A stretch of 64,000 nt of DNA from Streptomyces sp. NRRL S-118 (GTDB taxonomy: Bacteria > Actinomycetota > Actinomycetes > Streptomycetales > Streptomycetaceae), in assembly GCF_000716335.1 (NCBI RefSeq), contig NZ_KL591006.1, positions 1 to 64,000 on the forward strand, given 5' to 3'. The notes beneath the pieces were generated by a model. The model saw only the letters and a list, made by a program, of their open reading frames with translations. It did no database searches and had not been told where the DNA came from. Both the position numbers and the translations under genes were made by a program. This document shows positions 56,020-63,164 of this stretch, piece after piece; the stretch's first letter is position 1, and each line of letters opens with the position of its first letter.

Positions 56020-57150
56020 CTAGGCGGCGGCGCGGAAACGGGTGGTGCGGTGGACCGGGTCCGTGTCGATCCTGGGGATCACGTGCTCGCCGATCAGCCG
56101 GATCGTCGTCATCGTGTCCTCGTACGACACCCCGATCGGCAGCCCGAACGACAGCTGGTCCGCCCCCGCCTCTTCCCACCGCCTGCACTGGCTCAGCACT
56201 TCGTCCGGGTCCCCGCAGATCATCAGCTCCTCCGCGATGAGCAGCTCGACGATCTCCTCGGTGTACTCGGGCAGCAGCTCGGGCCACCGGGGTATCCCCT
56301 CGGGCCGCGGGAAGGTGTCGTGGTAGCGGAACAGCAGCGACTGCAGGTAGTGCAGCCCGCCGCCGGCCGCGATGGCGACGGCCTTCGCGTGCGTCTCCGC
56401 GCAGATCGCCGTCGACGTCACCATCACGTTGTCGTTGACGAACGCCCCGACCGGCTCGGCGTCCTTCACCGCCGTCTTGTAGGAGTCGACCACCCACTCC
56501 ATGTCGGAGACCTTCTGCACGCTGAAGCCGAGCACGCCCAGCCCCTTCTTCCCGGCCATGGCGTACGACGACGGCGAGCCGGCCGCGTACCACATGGCGG
56601 GGTGGGCCTTGCCGTACGGCTTGGGCAGCACCTTCCGGGGCGGCAGGGACCAGTGCTTCCCCTGGAAGCCCGGGTACTCGTCGTGGAGCCACATCCTGGG
56701 GAACTCGGCGATGGTCTCCTCCCAGATCTCCTTGGTGTGGTTCATGTCGGTGATGCCCGGCAGGAACCCGAGGATCTCGTGCGACCCGGCGCCGCGCCCG
56801 GAGCCGAACTCGAAGCGGCCGCGCGAGAGGTGGTCGAGCATGGCGACCTTCTCGGCGACCTTGACGGGGTGGTTGACCGGGGCGAGGGGGTTGAAGATGC
56901 CGGACCCGAGGTGGATGCGCTCCGTCGCGTGCGCCAGGTACCCGAGGTACACGTCGTTGGCCGACAGGTGCGAGTACTCCTCCAGGAAGTGGTGCTCGGA
57001 GGCCCAGGCGTACTTGAAGCCGGACTTGTCGGCCTGGATGACGTACTCGGTCTCCTCGATCAGCGCCTTGTGTTCCGCCTCGGGGTCCGCCCGGGCCCGC
57101 TCGGCCGGTACGTATCCCTGTACAAAGAGCCCGAATTCCACGGGGTTCAC
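56020..57150 (-). CDS. LLM class flavin-dependent oxidoreductase
   Basis: 376 residues from GTG 57150. Luciferase-like pattern: FGLFVQGYVPAERARADPEAEHKALIEETEYVIQADKSGFKYAWASEHHFLEEYSHLSANDVYLGYLAHATERIHLGSGIFNPLAPVNHPVKVAEKVAMLDHLSRGRFEFGSGRGAGSHEI. This resembles the alkanal monooxygenase-like branch rather than the F420 branch. Two CTGACG-N3-CGTCAG palindromes lie upstream, so the gene probably has its own regulated promoter. Confidence 0.88.
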   Translation of the reverse strand: MNPVEFGLFVQGYVPAERARADPEAEHKALIEETEYVIQADKSGFKYAWASEHHFLEEYSHLSANDVYLGYLAHATERIHLGSGIFNPLAPVNHPVKVAEKVAMLDHLSRGRFEFGSGRGAGSHEILGFLPGITDMNHTKEIWEETIAEFPRMWLHDEYPGFQGKHWSLPPRKVLPKPYGKAHPAMWYAAGSPSSYAMAGKKGLGVLGFSVQKVSDMEWVVDSYKTAVKDAEPVGAFVNDNVMVTSTAICAETHAKAVAIAAGGGLHYLQSLLFRYHDTFPRPEGIPRWPELLPEYTEEIVELLIAEELMICGDPDEVLSQCRRWEEAGADQLSFGLPIGVSYEDTMTTIRLIGEHVIPRIDTDPVHRTTRFRAAA

Positions 57151-57193
57151 CGTCCCTACGACACGTACGGCACGTTCGGAGCCTGCCGCTCGA

Positions 57194-57208
57194 CTGACGC
57201 TTCGTCAG
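57194..57208. promoter_or_regulatory. Palindromic operator, site A (CTGACG-CTT-CGTCAG)
   Basis: Perfect 6+6 dyad, 43 bp upstream of the LLM start at 57150. Same consensus as three other sites in this region. Confidence 0.75.
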
Positions 57209-57246
57209 ATTCCGACTGTTCCACCGGGCACCCGCACCGTCAATAG

Positions 57247-57261
57247 CTGACGATCCGTCAG
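57247..57261. promoter_or_regulatory. Palindromic operator, site B (CTGACG-ATC-CGTCAG)
   Basis: Perfect dyad that overlaps the stop codon of the upstream SDR gene. It is 53 bp from site A (five helical turns), which suggests cooperative binding at the LLM promoter. Confidence 0.7.
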
Positions 57262-58019
57262 AAAGGCCGGACGCCCGCCAGCCAGCCGCCGTCCACGACG
57301 AACGGCTGACCGGTGATGTACGCCGAGTCCTCGCAGCTCAGGAAGAGTGCCAGCGCCGCGACCTCCTCGGCCCGCCCGGCCCGGCCCAGCGGCACGAGCC
57401 TGCGGTGGAAGTCACCGGCCGAGGCCGGGTCCGCGCCGCCGGGGCGGGACATGGGGGTGTCGACGACGCCGGGGCACACGGCGTTGACCCGGATCCCCCG
57501 GCCGGCCAGCTCCAGGGCCGCCACCCGGGTGAGGCCCAGCACGGCGTGCTTGCTGGCGGTGTAGGCGCCGACGTACGCCATGCCCGTCAGCGCGGTGCAC
57601 GAGGCGGTGGTGACGATGGTGCCGCCGCCCGCGGCCGCGATCTCCGGTGCGACGGTACGGATCCCCAGGAAGCACCCCACCTGGTTGACGCGCACGACCT
57701 CCTGGAACTCCTCCAGTGGTGTCGAGACGAGCTCGTTGACACGCAGGATCCCGGCGTTGCCGACGAGCCCGTCGATCCTGCCGAAGGCGTCCTTCCCGGC
57801 CGCGACGGCGGCGTGCCAGTCGTCCTCGGACCCCACGTCCAGGTGCACGTAGAGCGCCCGCTCCGCCCCCAGCTCCGCGGCGAGCTCCCGCCCCCGCCCG
57901 TCGAGCACGTCGGCGAGGACCACCCTGGCACCCTCGGCCGCGAAGAGCCGCGCCTCCTGCTCGCCCTGCCCGCGCGCCGCCCCGGTGATGAGCACGACCC
58001 GCCCGTCGAGTTTTCCCAT
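57258..58019 (-). CDS. Short-chain dehydrogenase/reductase
   Basis: 253 residues. Cofactor motif TGAARGQGEQEARLFAAEGARVVLADV, VGNAGIL, catalytic Ser in GGTIVTTASCTALTG and YTASK (Tyr-x-x-x-Lys), then ITGQPFVVDGGWLAG. Classical SDR with NAD(H) preferred by the Asp after the second strand (LADV). It follows the second LLM gene by 10 bp. Confidence 0.93.
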   Translation of the reverse strand: MGKLDGRVVLITGAARGQGEQEARLFAAEGARVVLADVLDGRGRELAAELGAERALYVHLDVGSEDDWHAAVAAGKDAFGRIDGLVGNAGILRVNELVSTPLEEFQEVVRVNQVGCFLGIRTVAPEIAAAGGGTIVTTASCTALTGMAYVGAYTASKHAVLGLTRVAALELAGRGIRVNAVCPGVVDTPMSRPGGADPASAGDFHRRLVPLGRAGRAEEVAALALFLSCEDSAYITGQPFVVDGGWLAGVRPF

Positions 58020-58029
58020 GCCGGCCCCC

Positions 58030-58950
58030 TCAGCCCAGGTGCGGGGCGACGCCCGCGGCGAACGCCCCCATCTGGTCGGTCAGCTCCTCGCGGCTCCGGG
58101 AGCGGAACCGCACCTGTATCTGGTCCACGCCCATCGCCCCGTACGCGCGCAGCGACTCGGCGAGCGCGTCCGGTCCGCCGCTGAGCGTGCGCCGGCCGAC
58201 CTCCCAGGCCGCGTCCCCGACGTACAGCGCCTCGGTGATGGCCCCGACCGCGAACGGCCCGGCGACGCCCGCCTCCTCGCGCAGCCGCCGCAGCCGGGAG
58301 ATCCGCGCCGGGAGCCGGTCGCGCGGGTCGCCCTGGGGCAGCCACCCGTCGCCCTTGAGCGCGGCGCGCCGCAGCGCGGCGGGTGACGAGCCGCCGACCC
58401 AGACCGGTACCCGCGGCTGCGCCGGGCGGGGCCGCTGTCCGAGGTCCCGGAAGGCGTACCGCTCCCCGTGGAACTCGGGGAACTCCTCCTCGCCCAGCGC
58501 CGCCCTCAGCGCGTCCACGACCTCGTCCAGCACCGCCCCGCGCCGCTCGAAGTCCACGCCCAGCGCGTCGAACTCCTCCCGTACGTGCCCGGCGCCGACC
58601 CCCAGGACCAGCCGCCCCCCGCTCAGGTGGTCAAGGGTCGCGTACTGCTTCGCCGTCACGAGCGGATGCCGGAGCCCGACGACCGCGACATGGCTGAGCA
58701 GCCGCACCCGGCGGGTGACCGCCGCGAGGTACGCGAGGGTGGCCACGGGGTCGTACCACACCGTGCTCATCGCGCCGGCGAGCCGCCGCGGGATCGCCAC
58801 GTGGTCGCAGCAGGCGACGTACGCGAACCCGCACCGGTCCGCGGCGCGGGCGACCGCCGCGAGATCCTCCGGCCCGGCGCCCGCTTCCCAGGGCTCGGCG
58901 AAGAGGGTGCTCCGCGACTGGACCGGCAGCTGAATCCCGTAGGCGACCAT
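58030..58950 (-). CDS. LLM class F420-dependent oxidoreductase (TIGR03619-like)
   Basis: 306 residues from ATG 58950 (GGGGTGGGG site; ATG 58962 is possible). [110 protein letters not shown] and VWVGGSSPAALRRAALKGDGWLPQGD match the F420-using LLM group. Palindrome site C is 14 bp upstream. The gene forms a unit with the SDR. Confidence 0.88.
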   Translation of the reverse strand: MVAYGIQLPVQSRSTLFAEPWEAGAGPEDLAAVARAADRCGFAYVACCDHVAIPRRLAGAMSTVWYDPVATLAYLAAVTRRVRLLSHVAVVGLRHPLVTAKQYATLDHLSGGRLVLGVGAGHVREEFDALGVDFERRGAVLDEVVDALRAALGEEEFPEFHGERYAFRDLGQRPRPAQPRVPVWVGGSSPAALRRAALKGDGWLPQGDPRDRLPARISRLRRLREEAGVAGPFAVGAITEALYVGDAAWEVGRRTLSGGPDALAESLRAYGAMGVDQIQVRFRSRSREELTDQMGAFAAGVAPHLG

Positions 58951-58964
58951 GCCCCACCCCATAT

Positions 58965-58979
58965 CTGACGCTGCGTCAG
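58965..58979. promoter_or_regulatory. Palindromic operator, site C (CTGACG-CTG-CGTCAG)
   Basis: Perfect palindrome, in fact 7+7 around a central T. It ends 14 bp before the start of the LLM-SDR unit. Confidence 0.75.
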
Positions 58980-59044
58980 TTTCCTGCGGCCGGTCCATCG
59001 TCGCGCCCGGCACCCCGCCGGACAAGCCCCGCGGCGCCCCAGCC

Positions 59045-59458
59045 TCACCCCAGCAGCGCGTACACCGTGGACGCCCGCGCGGCCGGCCCGGGCTCCCCCT
59101 CCGCCGTCATGGTGATCTCGGCGAACGCCATCCGCCTGCCCAGCTTGGTGATCCGCGCGTCCACGAGCACGTCGGCACCGGCCACCATCCGCTGGAAGCT
59201 GGTGGACTGCTGCACCGTGGTCATGGGCACGAAGGCGCCGCGCGCCGAGGACACCGCGATCACGGTCGCCGTGTCGGCCGCCGCCATCAGGGCCTGCCCC
59301 GACAACCCACCGCCTTCCCGGGCGAGCCGCTCGTCCCACGGCAGCCGCAGCACCGCGTGCGCGTCCCCCGTCTCCACGACGCTCAGTCCGAGCTCCAGCA
59401 CCCAGGGCGCGAAGTTGCCGGCGAGGATCTTCTCCGCCTCGACGATCTCAAGAGTCAT
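59045..59458 (-). CDS. PaaI-type hotdog thioesterase
   Basis: 137 residues. NFAPWVLELGLSVVETGDAHAVLRLPW, then the hotdog helix region GGGLSGQALMAAADTATVIAVSSARGAFVPMTTVQQSTSFQRMVAGADVLVDARITKLGRRMAFAEITM, typical of PaaI thioesterases that hydrolyse acyl- or phenylacetyl-CoA. The usual catalytic Asp is probably in AAADTATV. It may recycle CoA in the adjacent catabolic cluster. Confidence 0.85.
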   Translation of the reverse strand: MTLEIVEAEKILAGNFAPWVLELGLSVVETGDAHAVLRLPWDERLAREGGGLSGQALMAAADTATVIAVSSARGAFVPMTTVQQSTSFQRMVAGADVLVDARITKLGRRMAFAEITMTAEGEPGPAARASTVYALLG

Positions 59459-59510
59459 GCCGGGATGCTCCCGCCGCCCGGCCGCCGCGAAACCCGGGGC
59501 CGCCCGGGGG

Positions 59511-60113
59511 TCACCCCACGTCGTACCCGAGCGCCGCCGCGATGACCGCCGCCTGCTCCAGGTCGATCCGGGTGCCGGCCGCCTCCGCCGCGAGCGGGTC
59601 CAGCGACGACAGATCGCTGCCGCGCAGGTCCGCGTCCTTCAGCCGCACCCCGCCCAGCGCCGCCCCCGACAGGTCGCACGACGTCAGCGTCGCGCCGTCC
59701 AGACGGGCGCCCGTGAAGCCGGCTTCGCGCAGCCGGACGCCCTCGAAGGAGGCTTTGCGCAGGTCGGCGCCGTCGAGCCCGACGAACGACCAGTCACCGC
59801 CGCTGACCGCCAGCAGGGCGAAGGTCGACCGCTCGAAGCGGCTGCCCACCACCTTGCAGCGCTCGAAGCGCGTGTCGAAGAAGCCGCACGCGCGGAACAC
59901 GCAGTTCGTGAACGCCGCGTCGGTGTGACGGGAGGCGTTGAAGCGCACGCCGGAGAACGTGCACGCGTCGAACACGGCACCCTCGCTGACGACCTCGGTG
60001 AAGTCCGCGTCGTGGAAGGTGCACCCGCTGTACGTGGTCCCGGGCCCGAGCTCCCGGCCGTACCAGTCCTCGCCCCGCACGACGAGGTCGCGTTCGTTCG
60101 GCATGCGTTCCAT
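59511..60113 (-). CDS. Pentapeptide repeat protein
   Basis: 200 residues from ATG 60113 (ATG 60104 possible). A(D/N)LXX-type repeats run most of the length: CTFHDADFTEVVSEGAVFDACTFSGVRFNASR ... ADLRKASFEGVRLREAGFTGARLDGATLTSCDLSGAALGGVRLKDADLRGSDLSSLDP. It should form a right-handed quadrilateral beta helix. Function unknown; some relatives mimic DNA and bind gyrase. Confidence 0.88.
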   Translation of the reverse strand: MERMPNERDLVVRGEDWYGRELGPGTTYSGCTFHDADFTEVVSEGAVFDACTFSGVRFNASRHTDAAFTNCVFRACGFFDTRFERCKVVGSRFERSTFALLAVSGGDWSFVGLDGADLRKASFEGVRLREAGFTGARLDGATLTSCDLSGAALGGVRLKDADLRGSDLSSLDPLAAEAAGTRIDLEQAAVIAAALGYDVG

Positions 60114-60167
60114 TGAACAGCCGGCCACTGACAGCGGGCCGCCGCGGCGGGCCGCCCCGGCGGGCCG

Positions 60168-60188
60168 CCGTTGCCGGAACGGCAACGG
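60168..60188. promoter_or_regulatory. Palindromic operator upstream of the XRE-cupin gene
   Basis: CGTTGCCG-GAA-CGGCAACG with one further matching C/G pair outside. A further half-site TTGCCG lies at 60193. It is probably bound by the XRE-cupin regulator itself and also faces the divergent pentapeptide-repeat gene. Confidence 0.65.
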
Positions 60189-60226
60189 ATATTGCCGGGG
60201 ACGGGAGGAGGGGGTGAAGTGGAGCC

Positions 60227-60817
60227 ATGGAGCAGCCGTCGAAGATCGCCGATGTCCTGGCCGACGTCGGGCCCCGCCTCAAGCGTCTGCGCACCCGGCG
60301 CGGCATCACCCTCACCTCCCTCGCCGAGGCCACCGGCATTTCCAAGAGCACGCTCTCCCGTCTGGAGAGCGGTCAGCGCCGCCCCAGCCTGGAGCTGCTG
60401 CTGCCCATCGCACAGGCTCACCAGGTCCCCCTCGACGAGCTGGTGGGCGCCCCCGAGGTCGGCGACCCGCGCGTCCGGCTCGCGCCCCGGCGTGCGGGCG
60501 ACAAGGTGATCGTGCCGCTGACCCGGCAGCCCGGGCCGCTCCAGGCGCTGAAGGTGGTCATCCCGGCGGACCGGAGCGAGCCGGAGCCGCGCGTGCACGA
60601 GGGGTACGAGTGGATGTACGTCCTCGCCGGGCGGCTGCGGCTGGTGCTGGGCGAGCACGACCTGGTGCTGGGGCCCGGCGAAGCGGCCGAGTTCGACACG
60701 CGCGTGCCGCACTGGTTCGGCAGCGCCGGGGACGGTCCCGTCGAGTTCCTGAGTCTCCTGGGGCGTCAGGGGGAGCGGATGCACTTCCGGGCCAAGCCGC
60801 GGCCCCGGGAGATTTGA
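60227..60817 (+). CDS. XRE-cupin transcriptional regulator
   Basis: 196 residues. The helix-turn-helix reads LKRLRTRRGITLTSLAEATGISKSTLSRLESGQRRPSLELLLPIAQAHQVPLDELVG (17-75), followed by a cupin domain (RVHEGYEWMYVLAGRLRLVLGEHDLVLGPGEAAEFDTRVPHWFGSAG). This is the PuuR/SutR-like architecture; the cupin senses a small molecule. Start ATG 60227. Confidence 0.92.
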   Translation: MEQPSKIADVLADVGPRLKRLRTRRGITLTSLAEATGISKSTLSRLESGQRRPSLELLLPIAQAHQVPLDELVGAPEVGDPRVRLAPRRAGDKVIVPLTRQPGPLQALKVVIPADRSEPEPRVHEGYEWMYVLAGRLRLVLGEHDLVLGPGEAAEFDTRVPHWFGSAGDGPVEFLSLLGRQGERMHFRAKPRPREI

Positions 60818-60902
60818 CGAAGAAGTGGACGTTTCGTACCGGATCATCCCTTGATGTCGGTCCCCGTCGCGAGGAGACTCGGGAGGGAGGAGGCCCGATC
60901 GC

Positions 60903-61781
60903 ATGATCATCCATCGCCTCGGACGTGACGTCACCGTCCTCAACGACCACCTCCCCGTGCCGGGCATCGGTTTCCTGACGGTCAACGCCTTCGTGCTGCA
61001 CGCCGCGGAACCCGTCGTCGTCGACACCGGGCTCAGCCTCCCCGACCGGGGCTTCCTGGACGCGCTGGGGTCGGCGGTCGATGTGCCCGACGTCCGGTGG
61101 ATCTGGCTGACCCACCCGGACCGCGACCACACGGGGGCGATCTTCGACCTCCTCGCGGCGGCACCGAAGGCGCGGGTGGTGACCACCTTCCTGGGCGCGG
61201 GGATCATGTCGACGTACCGCCCGCTGCCCATGGACCGCTTGTACCTGCTCAACCCGGGCCAGAGCCTCGACGTCGGCGACCGGACGCTGGTGGGGTTCCG
61301 GCCGCCGCTGTTCGACAACCCCGCGACGGTCGGGTTCTACGACACCGACTCGGGGATCTGCTTCAGCTCCGACTGCTTCGGGGCACCGATGCCCAGCCCG
61401 GAGCTGGCCATGGCGGACGACGTGGGCGACGTACCGCCGGACGCGCTGCGGGCGGGCCAGATGCTGTGGGCGACGGTCGACAGCCCGTGGGTGCACCTGG
61501 TGGACCGGGAGGCGTTCCTCTCCACGATGGAGCCGCTGCGCGTCATGGCTCCCGAGCGGATCCTCAGCACGCACCTGCCGCCCGCGGCCGGCCGCGCGGC
61601 GCAGTTCCTGGACCTGGTGGCCTCCGCGCCCGGCGCGGACCCGTTCGTCGGGCCCGACCAGCGCGCGCTGGAGGAGATGCTCGCCGGCTTCGAGCCGCCC
61701 GGAGGGCCCGGGCGGCCCGCTCCCGCGGCCGGGGAAGCCGCCGAGGAGGCGAGGCCCACGGTCGGCCCCGCGGTGACCTGA
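60903..61781 (+). CDS. MBL-fold metallohydrolase (ODP/flavodiiron-like)
   Basis: 292 residues. Metal-binding motif WIWLTHPDRDHTGA (HxDxDH), later His/Asp in CFSSDCFGAP and ILSTHLPP. The N-terminal GFLTVNAFVLHAAEPVVVDTGLS is the beta-lactamase-fold start. The motif resembles the oxygen-binding diiron domain of FprA-type proteins, but no flavodoxin domain is attached. The substrate is unknown. It follows the XRE-cupin gene by 85 bp. Confidence 0.88.
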   Translation: MIIHRLGRDVTVLNDHLPVPGIGFLTVNAFVLHAAEPVVVDTGLSLPDRGFLDALGSAVDVPDVRWIWLTHPDRDHTGAIFDLLAAAPKARVVTTFLGAGIMSTYRPLPMDRLYLLNPGQSLDVGDRTLVGFRPPLFDNPATVGFYDTDSGICFSSDCFGAPMPSPELAMADDVGDVPPDALRAGQMLWATVDSPWVHLVDREAFLSTMEPLRVMAPERILSTHLPPAAGRAAQFLDLVASAPGADPFVGPDQRALEEMLAGFEPPGGPGRPAPAAGEAAEEARPTVGPAVT

Positions 61782-61793
61782 GCCCGCCCCGCC

Positions 61794-63023
61794 TCACGCC
61801 CCGGCCCAGAGTCCGTCCTCCGTCAGGCCCAGCAGCTCGATCGCGTTCCCGCGGACGATCCGCTCGACCACGTCCGGCGCCAGGTGGCCCATCTGCGCCT
61901 CGCCGACCTCCCGCGACTTCGGCCAGGTCGAGTCGGAGTGCGGGTAGTCCGTCTCGTACAGGACGTTGCCGACACCGATGGCATCGAGGTTCCGCAGCCC
62001 GAACGCGTCGTCGAAGAAGCAGCCGTGGACGTGTTCGGCGAACAGCTCCGACGGCGGCCGCGTCACCTTGCCGGCGACGCCGCCCCAGGCGCGGTTCTCT
62101 TCCCACACGACGTCCGCCCGCTCCAGGATGTACGGGATCCAGCCGATCTGGCCCTCGGCGTACATCACCTTCAGGCCGGGGAAGCGCTCGAACTTCCCGC
62201 TCATCAGCCAGTCGACCAGGGAGAAGCAGCAGTTGGCGAAGGTGATGGTGGAGCCCACGGCCGGCGGGGCGTCCGCCGAGGTCGAGGGCATCCTGGACGA
62301 CGAGCCGATGTGCATCGCGACGACCGTGCCGGTCTCGGCGCACGCCGCGAGGAAGGGGTCCCAGGCGTCGGTGTGGACCGACGGCAGCCCGAGGCGCGGC
62401 GGGATCTCCGAGAAGGCCACCGCCCGTACGCCCCGGGCGGCGTTGCGCCGCACCTCCGCCGCCGCGAGCCCGGCGTCCCACAGGGGCACGAGGGTCAGCG
62501 GGATGAGCCGGCCGTGCGCCTCGGGGCCGCACCACTCCTCGACCATCCAGTCGTTGTACGCGCGCACGCCGAGCAGGCCCAGTTCGCGGTCGGCGGCCTC
62601 GGTGAAGGTCTGGCCGCAGAAGCGCGGGAACGTGGGGAAGCACAGCGCGGACTGGACGTGGTTGACGTCCATGTCGGCGAGGCGGTCGGGGACGCTGTAC
62701 GAGCCGGGGCGCATCTGCTCGTAGGTGATGACCTCCAGGCGTATCTCGTCGCGGTCGTAGCCGACGGCGGTGTCGAGGCGGGTGAGGGGCCGGTGGAGGT
62801 CCTCGTACACCCACCAGTCCCCGACGGGCCCCTCGTCGCCCGGGTCCCCCATGACCGGGGCGAACCGCCCGCCCAGGAAGGTCATCTCCTTCAGGGGGGC
62901 CCGCACGACGCGCGGGCCGGTGTCCCGGTACCTGGAAGGGAGCCGGTCCCGCCAGACGTGCGGGGGCTCCACCGTGTGGTCGTCGACCGAGATGATCCGC
63001 GGAAAGGTCGCCTGGGTCTCCAT
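61794..63023 (-). CDS. Amidohydrolase family 2, ACMSD-like decarboxylase/hydrolase
   Basis: 409 residues. The N-terminus IISVDDHTVEPPHVWRDRLPSRYR is the HxxxPP type metal entry of the ACMSD-related amidohydrolases, followed by ALCFPTFPRFCGQTFTEAADRELGLLGVRAYNDWMVEEWCGPEAHGRLIPLTLVPLWD, MHIGSSSRMPSTS and NVLYETDYPHSDSTWPKS near the C-terminus (metal Asp). Such enzymes decarboxylate or hydrate aromatic or dienoic acids. Operator site D lies 21 bp upstream of the start. Confidence 0.88.
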   Translation of the reverse strand: METQATFPRIISVDDHTVEPPHVWRDRLPSRYRDTGPRVVRAPLKEMTFLGGRFAPVMGDPGDEGPVGDWWVYEDLHRPLTRLDTAVGYDRDEIRLEVITYEQMRPGSYSVPDRLADMDVNHVQSALCFPTFPRFCGQTFTEAADRELGLLGVRAYNDWMVEEWCGPEAHGRLIPLTLVPLWDAGLAAAEVRRNAARGVRAVAFSEIPPRLGLPSVHTDAWDPFLAACAETGTVVAMHIGSSSRMPSTSADAPPAVGSTITFANCCFSLVDWLMSGKFERFPGLKVMYAEGQIGWIPYILERADVVWEENRAWGGVAGKVTRPPSELFAEHVHGCFFDDAFGLRNLDAIGVGNVLYETDYPHSDSTWPKSREVGEAQMGHLAPDVVERIVRGNAIELLGLTEDGLWAGA

Positions 63024-63044
63024 GCGCACCACCGTAGCGCTGAA

Positions 63045-63059
63045 CTGACGACCCGTCAG
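63045..63059. promoter_or_regulatory. Palindromic operator, site D (CTGACG-ACC-CGTCAG)
   Basis: Perfect 6+6 dyad, 21 bp before the amidohydrolase start in the divergent gap with the SARP gene. Fourth copy of the consensus. Confidence 0.75.
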
Positions 63060-63164
63060 CTCCATGGTGGGGAGCTTGTGCAGAGCGTCACCCCCTGCTG
63101 ACGCAAACGCCGTCGACAAGGCAGACTGTCCGGGGCGAGACCAGCGGTACGGGCAGGGGGAGCT

